A stretch of 64,000 bases of DNA from UBA6164 sp964344155 (GCA_964344155.1 CAYFMG010000001.1:92345-156344); one strand, 5' to 3'. Positions 33,038 through 46,562 are shown, counted from the stretch's first letter. The notes: a model not told the origin generated them from the sequence alone. Program-made: numbers and translations.

Positions 33038-35972
33038 ATTTACTAGAGATTATTTCTAAAATATCATTATTGTGTTGTTGTCTTATTATTTTATCTAATG
33101 ATTTTTTTAGTGTGTTTAAGTTAAAAGGTTTTGATAGTATTGAATCAAATATTGTATGATCACATTTTTCTTCTCAAGTTATACATACAATAGGTATCTT
33201 TGAATTTACTTCTCTTATTTTTTCAGCTAATTCTATACCATTCATATCTGGCATTTCTAAATCGGTAATAATTAAATCAATATCTTCATTTTTTTCTTTA
33301 AAATTATTTAATGCTTCTATAGGACAGTTGTAAGTAGATATATTATTTTTAGTAACTCAAATATTTACAAGATTTTTGGTGATTAATGTTGTAAAAAGAT
33401 CATAATCATCAATAACAACTATTTTATATTTTTTGTAGACTTCTCTTAAATTATTATCTACTATGTTTTTAGCTATATTACTAACTGTCTTTTCAAAAAT
33501 CATATGAGGATCATGATATATTAAGTTATTTACTTTTAATAATATACTATTTAACAGTTCATCATTTTCCATTTCTAATAATTCGTAATGGGGGTCTATT
33601 TCTATTATATTATTTACTTCTAGACTTTTTATAAGATCACTTAGAAGGACTTTTTGTTTTGATGTTGTTTGTATGTAGTGAAGTAGGCTTTTTACAGTTG
33701 CTAAAGAACTATTTTGGTTTAATATTTTTAAATAATTATTTCATATTTCTAAAAACACCTTTCTTAGATTTGATGAATTGAGAATATTTTCATGATTAAA
33801 TATAAAATTGTGATTAAACCATGTAAAAGTAGAATGCTGTTTGTTTATTTCAGCAAAAAGTTCTGTTATATATTTTGAGAAATATCTTTTTACTTTATTT
33901 GTTTTTATTATATTAGGGTTTATATCTTTTATTTGTATTAATCTATAATTATTATTTATTTGCTCTTCTAATATTTCTTGATCTAAGTTTAAATTTTTAT
34001 CTATAATTAAAGATTTTATAGATTCTGTTTTAGTATTTATAAGTAAATATATTTTTATTTCTTTAAATACTTCTGTTAATTTTTCTATTTCTTCAAGTCT
34101 TAATTCTTTACTATATGAACTATATATACCATCATCAATAAATATAGCTTGAGTTCACGAGTGTTTTATGAAATTAAATAAAAAATCATAATATTTTTCA
34201 TTATCTAGATGAGAGGTTCATCTCACTGATACTTGAAAATCTATATTTGCTATAAAGTCTGAATTACAGAAATTTTCTGTTTGTTGTTTAAGTGTTGTGT
34301 AAAAGCTATTAAAGTCTGATAAAAATATTCTTTCAAAAAATCATGAAATAAAGTATGTAAAATTTAAGCTTAATTCAGTTTTTAACTCATCTAGTTGTCT
34401 TTGTCAGTATGGACTATTTAAAAACGCTATATCTTCTTCTGTTAGTTTGTTGTAATCAATTTCTTTATACATTTTTGTTGATTTTGAAAACATTGTATCA
34501 TTAGAAAACATGTCATTTTGTGTAATTTGTATATCATTTGTTACAAGATTTATTATATCACAAAAATTTTTCTCATCTGTAGATTTTAATGACTTATACT
34601 TATTTATAAATTTTAAAACAAATATTTTTATTATATTTTCTGGTATATGTCTTCATACTTTACTTTGTAGTATTCAAGTAAAAAGATCTATATATATATT
34701 ATCTCAAACTCAAAATGATAATATATCTTTTTTTAATTGTTGAACTTCTTTTAAAAAAGTTCAGTCTCATGCTCATATATCGGCTAATACTAGATATTGA
34801 ACACCTATTTTGTCTTTAACTATAGTTATGAAATCTCATAAGTTTTTAAATCATAATTCTGAAGAATAGTCTTCAAGTCACCTACTTACTTTCCAATCAA
34901 AGTTATCATTTAGTTTTAATTTATGATTATCAAATAATAGTTCTAAGTATTTTTCTCTATTTGGTAAAAGACTAGTATTGTCATATAGAACAACTCATGA
35001 TTGTATTTGATTAATATTTATTATATCTCTATTATATTTATTGAAATCAGTCCGATTTTTGTTTTTAAGAATATATGATATTTTCTTTGAAAAACTTAAT
35101 AGTAAAGGTATATAAATATGTTTTCTTAAGTTTATTTCTACAGGGTTACTATCTGAGTCAAAACAGCTTTCTAAATTGTCTCATAATATCTTAGTTATTT
35201 TTTTATTTCAGTTACTAGTAGATATATCTATTTCTGGGTGAAACTGCATAGTAAAAATATTTTCTTCTGAGTTACCAAAAGAGTTATTGTTATCACACAG
35301 TGCTATTACTTTTTTTCATGTTTCAGCTAATTCTACTCAATATTTTCTAGTAAAACCTGCTGTAAAAGTTTGATTATTTCATATATTTGATACTCATGAA
35401 TAAATACTATTATAAAAAGCATTATCTGTTTGAATTAGTTCTATATCATATCTTCAAAACTGTTCCTCTTTATATTTTTGGACTTGATGTCATAGTATAT
35501 TTAATATTAATTGGTGTCAGAAACATATTCATATTAATCATATATTATCATATCATCTTTTTGACTCATCTAAAAATCAAGTAATTGATTTATAAAAATC
35601 ACTACTTTTAATATCATCTGTAATTTCAAATGTATCATCAAAACTACCTCATAAAATTATAATAGAATTGTTATCTACCTTGTTTCTTATATAAGAGTTG
35701 TATCTTTTTTTAGATTTATCTTCTTCCCATTGTTCTTTGTAATTAATATCAATGAAATCTATATATTTTCTATAATTAAAGTCTTCTCAAAATATATCAG
35801 TAAATGTTTCATGAAATAGTTCTTCAAATGTTCAATCAGTTATTATCTTTATTGGTGATGTTCATCATTTTAATTGCCTTAAAAGAATTAAATTTTGTTT
35901 TAATTCTATAGTAAGTGTTTCTATATTTTGTTCATCTAGAAAATCATTATTTTTTATTGCTCTATTTTCCAT
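33036..35972 (-). CDS. Glutamine amidotransferase-like, methyltransferase-like and receiver domain fusion
   Basis: A 978-residue soluble protein. Residues about 95-260 look like a class I glutamine amidotransferase: IILGGSF, the nucleophile elbow GICFGHQLILNILG, and the His-Glu of MQFHPEIDI. Residues about 330-420 contain YLVLADIGAGDGTFLKEV, the SAM-binding motif I of Rossmann methyltransferases, and then a GDNIYIDLF strand. The middle (about 450-830) is helical and unassigned. The last 125 residues are a CheY-type receiver: acidic pair VVIDDYD, phospho-acceptor in LIITDLEMPDMNG, Thr in VCITGE and Lys in LSKPF. The combination is not one I know. The neighbouring PAS kinase is the obvious phospho-donor. 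Confidence 0.8.
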
Positions 35973-36030
35973 TTTTTTTACTTTAAGGTTTTTGTTTAGA
36001 ATAAGTTTTAAAAATTAAAAGTCAATAATA

Positions 36031-36070
36031 TTTTGCAACAAACTTGCAAAATCTCATTTTTGTGTATAAT
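36031..36070 (+). promoter_or_regulatory. Promoter with overlapping palindrome upstream of U32 gene
   Basis: TTGCAA (36044-36049) and TATAAT (36065-36070), 15-base spacer. The -35 box is half of a perfect palindrome, TTTTGCAA-N5-TTGCAAAA (36031-36051), suggesting an operator for a dimeric repressor. Confidence 0.55.
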
Positions 36071-36138
36071 TCCCCTACTTTTTAGGAAAACTAGAAAGGG
36101 CTTACCAGTAGTAAGTTTTATATTATAACATTTTTAGT

Positions 36139-37512
36139 ATGGCTAATAATTTAGAATTATTGATGCCAGCATGAGATATGGAAAAGCTGAAATTTGCCTA
36201 TGCTTATTGAGCTGATGCCTGTTATGTTGGTGCACCTATGTTTTCACTGAGAGCAAGAACAAATGCCTTTACAATGGATACATTGAAAGAAGCAGTAGAA
36301 TATGCTCACGCAAGAGATAAAAAAATATATTTCACAGCAAATATATATGCTCACAATTTAAAAATCAAACCATTTCTAGCACAGTTCAAAAAAATGGTAG
36401 AAATGAAACCAGATGCTTTTATAATGGCTGATCCTGGGCTTATTCATCTAGTAAGAGAAGAGTTTCCAGATGTAGAAATACATTTATCAGTACAAGCAAA
36501 TAATACAAATTGGGCTCAAGCTAAGTTTTGGGCAACATTGGGGATTAAAAGAATAATCTTATCAAGAGAAATCTCAATTAGAGAAATGAAAGAAATACAT
36601 GAAGCTGTTCCAGATATGGAGCTTGAAGCTTTTGTGCATGGGGCAATATGTATGGCTTATTCAGGTAGATGTCTTATTTCAAATTACCTATCAAATAGAG
36701 ATCCAAATCAAGGTACATGTAGTCACTCATGTAGATGGGAGTATAAAGTATTTAAGGATGAAAGATCTGAAGCAGAATTAGAAACTGTTACATGAAGACC
36801 TGAAGACTATGAAGAATTAACTGGTAATTTTTATTTGGATGAAAAAGAAAGACCAGGAGAAATAATGGAAATAGATGAAGATCAATATGGTACATATCTA
36901 ATGAACTCTAGAGATCTAATGGCTATAGACTATTTAGAAGAATTAAAAGATGCAGGTATAATTAGTTTTAAGGTAGAATGAAGAAATAAAACAGTTAATT
37001 ATATAGCTTCAGTAGGTACAGTTTATAGAAAAGCTTTAGATGCTATAGAAGCAGGAAAAAGTTATGATGCAAAAGAGTTATCAGAAGAATTATTTGCTAT
37101 AGCTAACAGATGATATATACCAGGATTTTTAGCATGAAATACAAATGCTAATGCTCAATTTTATGAAAGAAATGGTAGTTATGGTACAAAAGCTTTCCTT
37201 GGTATACTTAGAGATTATGATGATGAAAATAGTCTTGTAAGAGTCGAGGTAAAAAATAGATTTGAGCTTGGTGATGAAATAGAAATAGTATCTCCTAGCT
37301 GAGTACAAACTGCAAAAGTAGAAAAAATATATAAAACAAACTTAAATCACTGAGTGAAAAAAGCAGGTACTACATTTACAGATTTTGAATACAAATTTGA
37401 TATGGCTAAAGCTGAAAGTGTCGAGTCAGCTCATGGTGGTTGATATGAAGTATGGATAAACATGGAAAAATGCCCAGAGGATTTCAGTTTAATAAGAAAA
37501 GAGTTAGTCTAG
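36139..37512 (+). CDS. Peptidase U32 family protein (TrhP/YegQ-like)
   Basis: A 457-residue protein. It opens LELLMPAGDMEKLKFAYAYG and carries the U32 signature EAFVHGAICMAYSGRCLISN followed by GTCSHSCRWEY, whose cysteines bind an iron-sulfur cluster. TrhP-type members hydroxylate U34 of tRNAs using prephenate; older annotation calls them collagenase-like. The C-terminal domain ends WINMEKCPEDFSLIRKELV. Intact, and ends at TAG. It precedes the Gly-Trp-Lys repeat cluster, but a 100-base gap and different character argue against a shared function. Confidence 0.9.
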
Positions 37513-37614
37513 ACTTTCTCTTTTTTTTAGTTTTTAACATATAGACAAGTAAAAGATTTTACTTTTAATATTTTTTGTATAGAATCCATTAAATTTTTAT
37601 TAAAAATAAATGTT

Positions 37615-39339
37615 ATGGATTGATTAGATAAAGGAAAGACAACAGAGAGTATTGTATCAAAAGTTATAGAAAATATATCTACTAAATTGTGAATTGATAG
37701 AGATATTTTAGAAACCTTAAAAAGGGTTTTTAGTATATTGGATGATGCTGAGGCTGGTTATTGAGATTTAACAGAGGAACAAATATTAGAGATTGTAGAG
37801 AAAGAAATAAAAGAATTTGTAGTTGAAAATAAGCAGGTAGTTGAGGAAATAGTGGTACAAGAGGAATCGACACAAAATACTCAAGAGCAAAAAAAACAAG
37901 CAGAAGATTTACCAGATTTAACAAAAGAAACAGTAAGAGATATATTTATTTGACAAAAATATTATTCTGCTCTTGATTTTATAGACTCACGGAAACAAGG
38001 AAAATATAATTGAGATTATGAGCCATATGCAAGCTCTGTAATTAGTCTTATATCAAAATACACTTGAAATAAAGTTTCTTCAATAAGAGCTTTTGGTATA
38101 AAAAAGATTAAAGTATTTGTTGAAGAAATATGATTAATAAGTATTGAAAATGCTATAAAAGAAAAATTAATTGATAAGTGAATAAAAACAAAAAATGATT
38201 TAATTGAATACTGATGAGATAGACTAAAAAAGGATATTATTCATAAAGGTCTTAGTTTTTATGATATGTTAATATATCTAACATGAGCTAAGAAAATCAA
38301 GACTATAGATGATATATATTTATGAAAAATAGCTGAATTACTATGACTTCCTGAATGAGAAGAAACTAAACCTGATAATACACAAGTTCAAGTACAAGAA
38401 GAACAACAACTAACTAAAGAACAAAGAAATGAAGAGAGTAAGAATAACCTTAGAAGAAGAATAGAACAACAAAAACAAGAATTAGAAGAAAAAGAGGAAA
38501 TTAATCCTATCCAAAATGTAAAAAATATATTAAGAGAGAATAATTGTAACAATAGACTTGATCTTTTTATATTAAGAAAAAATAAAGCAAAGTGATGTGA
38601 TCTATCTCCTTTTAAATCATTTGTATCTATATATTATCACCTAACAGGAGAACGTAAGGTAAATCTTGATATGATAAAAGTCAAAGAGTTTCATGATGTA
38701 GCTGATATGCTGAGGTTTCCTAATTTTGCTAGACAGCTGTGACCACTTATGTCTGAAGATTTAATTTCATGAGAAAATTATTTAAAAGACTTTTGAAAAA
38801 AAGAAATTTATGTAAATGAAAAACTAGAAAATGGTATAATGAATTGATTAGATCTAGTTAGAATAGTTTTGTGAAATAGTAATATAAGAACTTTAAATGA
38901 ATCATATCTGAAAAGTTTTTTTAGTCTACTAAATAGACTAGACCTAGTAGATTATATAAATAGTAAGCAAAAAGTAGAAGATACAAAATGACAAGAAAAA
39001 AAGGAAGAGAATACACAATAACAAGAAATATCAAATAAAAAGCAAAAAATTTATATAAAACAATTTCTAGATAATATAAACACAAAAATAGATTCTAATG
39101 CTAATAAGTGACAAAAAAATCTAATAAGCTTAGAAAAACTTAATAGAAAACACTTTGATGTAACAATTACTTGAAAAACTATAAGATTTGTACTGAAAAA
39201 AGAAGTAGAAACAAAACCATTTTTTGTGAAAATACTTAAATACTTCCCTAAACAAGAGTTTATAACTCTAGTTCAAGAATATGATAAAAAAACAAAGTGA
39301 CATAATGTAGAATTTTGATTTTATAATACCGAGTTTTAA
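37615..39339 (+). pseudogene. Repeat protein A of the Gly-Trp-Lys cluster, in-frame TAA
   Basis: A 574-codon frame from ATG 37615 to TAA 39337 with a single internal TAA at 39019-39021 (codon 469). The codons around it are CAA-rich (ENTQ*QEI), so a CAA to TAA transition is the simplest cause. The protein is highly charged and helical. It contains degenerate copies of the module found in its three downstream paralogues, such as NNRLDLFILRKN followed by LSPFKSFVSIYYHL. A Gln/Glu-rich linker lies around residues 250-300. Upstream of the stop the product would be 468 residues. No known family. Confidence 0.65.
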
Positions 39340-39353
39340 TAAAAAGATTAACA

Positions 39354-42300
39354 GTGAATAATGAAGCATTAAATACTACGATAAAAACACAAAAAGCTCC
39401 TAGGAATATATCTGAGGAGAATCTTTTTATTGAAAAAATTACTTTCCCTATAAAAAAGAGAGTATCTAGAGTATTTCAGCTTCATCTAGATGATACAACT
39501 GTAGAATTTGCGACATTTACTATATTACAAAGGATTTTAAAGGTATTAGATAAATCAAAAGTAAATTATGAGTCAGTTGCTCAAAAAGATTTACTTGAAA
39601 TTATAGAAAAAGAAGTAAAAGAATACTCAACAAAAGCTTTGTATGATCATGATAAGTGGGCTTTATCATTATCTAGAGAAAAAGATAAACATGGTAATGA
39701 TTTTACCAGAACAAAAAAACTTGTAAAAGAAAAAAGAGCTGTAGAAAATATATTAGATGTATATTGATGAGAGCTAAAATTATTATCATATCCTAATAAA
39801 AAAAGATTAGCTATGTATTATCTCAAGTCACTTTGATTTGATAAATGACTTGATTTTTATGTGCTATTAAAAAATCAAGAAAAGCCTGAGTGAGATTTCT
39901 GAGTTTTTGATAGTTTTGATAATATGGTAAATCATATTTTTAGAAGAAAAAAAGACTATGAATATAATGAGGAGTTTATTGCTAGTTTTGTTGAAAAACT
40001 ATGATATCTAAATTTTGTTTATGATGTAATAGTTTTATTGAGAGATTTAGAAATATGATATATAGATGACTTAGAAGAAATATGATTAGAAGAGTTTTTG
40101 AAAACAGATTATTATAAATGATTGACTTGAGAATATTTAATTAGATGAGTTTTATCTAAAAAAAGAAGTGAAAAGATAACAAAGGCTGATTTTGAAAAAT
40201 TTATAGATGAATTATGAATTGTTAATAGAGATCTTGCTTCTGATAAAAATAGACTTGAACAAATAGAAAAAATAAAAGATGATAAAGTAGAAGAAAAAGA
40301 TTTTAAGTCTGAATGAATAGATGAATCAGAAGGAAAAAATGAAGAGTCTGAGTGAATAAATGAATCAGAACAAGAGGAAGAAGTTGAAGAGGAAAATCCT
40401 ATAAAATCAAAAAAACAAGCATTAGATTTATTAAAAGAAGCCTGATATAATAATATACTTGATTTATTAAATGAACAAGACTCTGTTCTTGATGAAAAAG
40501 ATTTTGCTTGATGTAGTTTTGAGGATATATTGTTATATTTAACAAAAAAATGAAAATCTCCAAGTAAGAAGCAATATATTGCTTCTTTAAATCGTTTAGC
40601 TGAGGTTTTGTGATGGAAATCATTAACTAAAGAAATAGCTACAATATTGAAGAAAAAAGGTATAACTACAGTAGCCTGATTTTGTGAAGTATATAATGCT
40701 TGAAATATAGATGAAAATATTTATAAAGATATAAGTCTAAAAACAGTACTGATCCGGGTGAGTAGTAGTTTTTTATGAAATATAACAAGGTTTGAATTAG
40801 AAAGATTTGCTTTAGCTTTAGATTTAAAAGAAACAATTAGAAGAGAGAATAATACAAATCATGAAAAACTTAACTTAAGAGATATAACTAGATTATTAAA
40901 TGAATTAGGTTATTTCAATGTATATGATTTATTAATAGCGAAACGCTTAGGTATATATTGGGGGGGATTTTGAACCTTATAGAAGTTTTGTAACACTTTA
41001 TAATTCAGTTGTAGGTGAAAAAGATACGATACAAAGTGTTGTAAATATTAGTAATGCAAAAATAGATATTTTCTGTAAAAAGATATGATGGAAACCTTTA
41101 GAGAAACAGTTAGCTATTCATGATTTCCCTAAAGAAATTAATTCTTTTCATCAAAATATTTACGTAAATCCAAAAGATAGTACAAAAACAATAAGTATTA
41201 TGGATGTTTTACTAATTGTATTAAAAAAACGTAAAACTGGAGATTTTAATATAGATGATCTAAATTTATTTTTTGAAAGAATAGGTAGAAAAGAGTTGCA
41301 GGTTATAAAAGAAGATACTAAGAAAAAAAGAGTAGCTATACCTAAAAAACAAGTTGAAGTAAAAGTAGAAGAAGTAAAAATAGAAAAAATAGTAGAAGAA
41401 CCAAAAAAAGTAGAAAAAGATCCTTTATCACCTCTTTCAAGATCTCAGGTTGTAGATAAAGCAAATGAAGTACTAGCTAATAATTGATATAATACAATAT
41501 TTGATTTATTGGCTGATAAAAAAGAAAATATAGTATCAAAAGATTATAGTATTTTTGGGAGCTTTGGAAAACTGTATGAACAAATCGTATGAGTAGAGTT
41601 TTCAGATAAAGATGATATGTATATTGTTGTAAGTAATCTATGTCTTGTTTTATGATGGAAAAATATATGAAAAGAACTTACAGGTTTTATTAAAAATAAA
41701 ATGTGACTTTTTAATGAACTTTATATATTTAAATACGGTGTTAATAAATTTTTAAAATATAAAATTTTAGCTGATTTAGATATTGAATATTTATTAAGAA
41801 AAATTATAGGAAAACCAGATAATAAACAGATTGTAAATGATGATATAATAGAATTTTGTAAAAAAATAAATCTAACAAAACCATATATAGAAGAAAAAGA
41901 AGAAGAGAAACAAGAGAAAAAAGAATCAGATAAAGAAAGTAAGATAACAAAAGAAAAAGCAAAAGAATTATTAAGTGAAAAATGATATAATAATATTTTA
42001 GATATCTTAAATAAAAATGCTATTGATTTAAGGTGAGAAAAAATAGGTAATTATTATTTTAAAGCTTTTATACAAGAATTAACAGGTTTAAAAACAGATA
42101 ACTGAAAGGATATAGAACCTCTTCAAGTATTAGCAAAATTATTATGATGGAAAAGTTTAGAGCAAGAAACAGTAGATATTTTGAATAATTTATGAGTATA
42201 TAGTAAAAAAGGTCTTTATAATAAGTATACTCTAAAAGCTTTTACTTGATTAACTTTGTATAAAACACTTACTTCGAGACAAATAGTATCAAAACTAGTA

Positions 42301-44568
42301 TGAATAAAAATAAAATCTACATTGGTTAAAGATCAAATAGATTTACTAGCTGAAAAAATAGGCTTACCAGAAAAAAGTGATTTAGATGAAGAAAAAATAA
42401 AGCGTAAGCATTTAAAAATTGATGTAAGTTCTTTAGATACAGAAAAACAAAGAAGTGTAGCTTTAAAAATCTTAAAAAGAGAGTGATATAATAACATTTT
42501 AGATATGTTTATAGCATATAGAAATTATTCTTATGTATGAGATTTTACTCCTTTTGAAAGTTTTATTGATTTAGCAGATAAACTATATCTTAATAGTAAA
42601 CAAAATAACCACTCTATATGTATTTGAGATATAGAGATGTTTTGAGAGTTTCTATGATGGAAAAGTTTAGAAGAAGAGGTAAGTAATAGATTTAAGTATG
42701 ATAAAAGCAAAGATTTAATAGAATTATGAGAAAGTAGTTTTTATGAAAATGCTAAATGAAATATATCATTTAATTCTACTATAGCTATAGTTTTAAGAAA
42801 AAAGAAATTAAAAGAGTTAACGGTAGAAGTTTTAAATGAATTATTTAAAAAAATAGATAGAAAGGATTTAATAATTAAACAAGAGAAAAAAGAATCAGAT
42901 ACAAATCATATTGTTATCCCTTGAAAACTTGTTTGAAAAACATTAGAAGAACTAAAACCTGAAGTGTTTAAGGTTTTGGACTCATTAGAAATAAGAAATA
43001 TTTTTGATTTTATTAATATACCAAAGCACGCTTTATTAAATATGGATTTTGGAGTATTTAATAATTTTGAGGTATTTAGTTATTTGATTACAAGAAAAAT
43101 TGTTGATGTTGAAACAAATATGATTGATGATTTCAAAGAAATATCAAATTTATTATGATGGAAAAAAATAGAAGAAGAAACTGTAGAGTTATTGAAAACA
43201 AAATTGTTTATACATAATTTAGAAGATATACATTCATATGATTATACTCAGCTTTTATCAATGAAAATATATAAAAATCTTTCTGTTAGAGTAATTGTTT
43301 CAAGAGTATTAGATATAAATTCAAGAAAAGCATCTTTAAAAAGACAATTACCTTTGTTTGCAGAAAAATTAGGTTTAGCAAAAGATATTAAAGATGAGTT
43401 AGCTGAAAGAAAAGAACAACAAAAACTATCCCCTGTAGAAAAACTAGAACAAAAATGAATTAAGAGTATTTTTGATTTATTAGTCCTTAAAAAATATAAT
43501 AGTTTTGATAAAGATATTTTGGATATTTATAAGGAACTTACATGAGAAGAATTAGCTAGCACTCCTCTTTTGAGTTATGATAGAATAGATATCATGATAG
43601 AAAAACTATGATGGAAAAGCTTAATAGAAGAGCTAAAAAATAAACTACATATAGAAAAAGTGTATTCTTTGGCAAAGTTGTGAACACAAGTAGTTTATAT
43701 GTCAGAGGATTACAAACAATTATTACTTATAGATTTAGTAAAAGTTGTTTTAAAAAAATATACTCTCCCATTTTTAAAAGAACCATATTTTTCTGACTTT
43801 TTAAAAATAATAGATAAACAAGAATTTGTACAGGAATCTATAGAAGAAAAAGTACAAAAAGCAAAAGAAGTACTAAAAAGAGAAAGATATAATAACCTAC
43901 TTGACCTACTTATAGAACTAAAATACAAAACTGAAGATTATAGATGAGATTTCTCACCATTTATGAGTTTTGTAGACTTATATAGTAATATTGTGCAAGA
44001 AGATGCAAATACTCATCATCGGGTAAGGCGTAAACAAAGAGATAAACTTGCATGAATAATCTGATGGAAAAACTTAAGAGAAGAGTTAAAAAATAGGGTT
44101 GATTTAAGTGATTTAAAAGTAGACGATGAACTTAGATTAAGTCAAACTGTATATACAAAGGAAAAAGAGACTCTTAGTTTGAGAGATATAATAGAGCTGG
44201 AAATAAATGGATACTTACCTACTCGGAGAGAATGACTAGAAAAAAGAGATTTTGGTAGATTTATGAGTAATGTAAAACCAAAATATACTATAGAAAAAAT
44301 AGAATCGTTTACAGCTCTAAATATATGACTTGAAACTATAATAAAATCAGAAATTCAAAAACTGTGAATAGAAACAACTGTAGATTTGCTAGCTATAAAT
44401 AAGAGTGAATTAAATAGTATAGAAACAAAAATATGAGTAAGTTTCGCTTATATGGTATGATTATATATATGAGAAGAAATAATTAGTAAAAAACTAGAAA
44501 ATAGACATCTTTTAAAATTATCACAAAAACTAGGATTGAAACCATGAAATAATGAAATAATACTATAA
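39354..44568 (+). pseudogene. Giant repeat protein B of the Gly-Trp-Lys cluster, frameshift at a G7 tract
   Basis: Frame 1 runs from GTG 39354 to TAG 40980-40982 (542 residues). A run of seven G at 40960-40966 shifts the frame; removing one G joins it to a second open frame reaching TAA 44566-44568, giving about 1737 residues. The joined protein has about eight copies of a module of roughly 150-200 residues: GYNNILDLL, then FSPFxSF, then LGWKSLEEE (IGWKPLEKQ, LGWKNIGKE, LGWKSLEQE, LGWKKIEEE, LGWKSLIEE, IGWKNLREE and others), separated by Lys/Glu-rich linkers. No membrane segments or known domain. The frame crosses 3.6 kb after the shift without a stop, so decay, if any, is recent. Confidence 0.65.
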
Positions 44569-44627
44569 TTGACTTTTAATAAAATATATTTATAATAATC
44601 TAAATTATAAAGAATAATATTATAAAT

Positions 44628-46562
44628 ATGGATATAGTAGATAAAATCACTATTCAAGCTAGACCTAAAATCAAAAAAACTCTGGGAGTATCAGATAAAG
44701 ATAATATATGAGTACAAGCATGTTTGGATGAAATAGTACCAAGAGTATTAAGGATTGTTGATGATAATACTAGTACTGAAAAAATAAGAGAGTTTACATT
44801 AGAAGTATTAGAAGAAGTACTTACTAAAAATTTTATGGATAATCTATGGTTATGAAATATTGATAATGTAGATGTAGATCCAGTAAAATGATCAATAACA
44901 GAACCAGAAAGAAAAAAAGAAGCAGAACAAATAATTGCTTCTACACAAATAACAGCAATGAGGCAAAAAAAATCACCAGTAGCTGTTTTGAGAGAAAGTA
45001 AAACAAAGATGTACAAAGTTGTACATCATGTTTTAAAAGAGATATGAGTTGAAGGTCCTTTAGATTTTTTTACACCATACTTCCATATTAAATCAAGTTT
45101 AGATATTCCTATATTTTGAGATTTCAAAACACTATATCAAAGTATAGAATGAAAAAAATATAGTCAAGAAACAAGTTTTCTTGATATGCTTTTGTTTGTT
45201 GATAAGTTGAGATACTCAAGAAGTGTTTCTGTTTTGTTATTGAAGCAAATAAGAAAAAAAGAAATACTGTATAGAGAAGATTTAGAAGAATTATGACATA
45301 TAGAGTTTTCAAAAAAAGATTTTTATAATGGTATAACATGATTCAATATAATTGAAATAATATTAAAAAGAAAAATAACACCACTGACAAAACAAGATTA
45401 TGAAGAATTTATGGATTTGATAGATTTTCATAAAAGAGAAGAAATAGAAAAATACTCAACAATACATAAAACAGATAAATATTTTGAAACTAGAAAACTA
45501 GATTACTGATTTCTTGATAATAGAAGTAGAAAATCAAGAGAGTTAGCAGTATATGATAAAATGCCAGATGATGAATTAAGAAAAAAGGTTGTAGAGGTAT
45601 TAAATAGAGAGTGATATTTTAGTATATTAGATTTACTCTTATTTAGAGAAAGTTGAATAAAAATGCTTTGAAATTTTTCTCCATTTACTACTTTTTCCAA
45701 TCTTTATTGTAAAATGAATAGAATTACATGATTGAGTCATATAAATATACCTACACTAAAGAAATTTGTTGAGGAAAAATTACAATGGGATAGCTATGAA
45801 AAAGAGGTTTGAAAAATACTTACACCTAGTTTTTTAGAGTAAGTAGAAGATATAAATGTATTTTTGGAGCTAGATATTTATAGTGAACTATACCCTGAAA
45901 AAAATAAAGAGGCTAGATCTCTGAAATGAAAAGATTTAATAAAAATTTATTTTTGAGATGGTAGAAAACTATTAATAAATTGAAAAAAGATAGCTACATT
46001 TTTTGAAGCAATATGAAGAAAATCCTTAATAAAAAAATTTAAAATTGATGATGATTATGTATTTTTACCTAGGCCTGAAGAGTATAAGTATTTATCAAGA
46101 GAAGAATTAAATAATGAGATAAAAACTATATTTGAAAAAAATGGATATAAAAATCCTTTGGATCTATATATATCAAAAGTAAATGATAAAGTTGAGTGAG
46201 ATTTTTCTCCTTTTAAAAGTACCAAGGATATAATAGATATTCTTTTAGGGAAAAAAATAAAAAAAGAAAGAGGGCTTTTTTGGTATGATTTAAAGATTAT
46301 TAATGAAATAATAGAAATGTTATGATGGAATACTTTAGAGTATGAAATAAAGAAAATAGTTGCTTCTTTTGAAAAACAAGTACAAGAAGCAAAAACAGAA
46401 AAAGATTATAAAAAAATATGACAAATGGAATTTTACTCTAACAAGTACTGAAAGATAACTTTTGTTTATATTGTTAAAAATTATATATGAAAAGCTAGCT
46501 TGCTAAATTTAAGTAAAAAGACTACAGCTATGTTTTTTGATAAATTAGATAAAAATAGCTAA
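44628..46562 (+). pseudogene. Repeat protein C of the Gly-Trp-Lys cluster, in-frame TAA
   Basis: A 644-codon frame from ATG 44628 to TAA 46560 with one internal TAA at 45840-45842 (codon 405, context SFLE*VED). The N-terminal 70 residues (IKKTLGVSDKDN, ending near NLWLGNIDN) align with those of protein D. After the stop the frame continues with LDIYSELYPEKNKEA, which matches LELYSELYPEEGKDP in D, then GYKNPLDLY, EGDFSPFKS and LGWNTLEYE. The alignment across the stop shows the two halves were once one gene. Confidence 0.65.

Noticed and set aside
39019..39021. TAA as a reassigned sense codon explaining the interrupted genes
   Set aside because: TAA is the normal terminator of nearly all genes in the window, including highly conserved ones, so reassignment is not supported.
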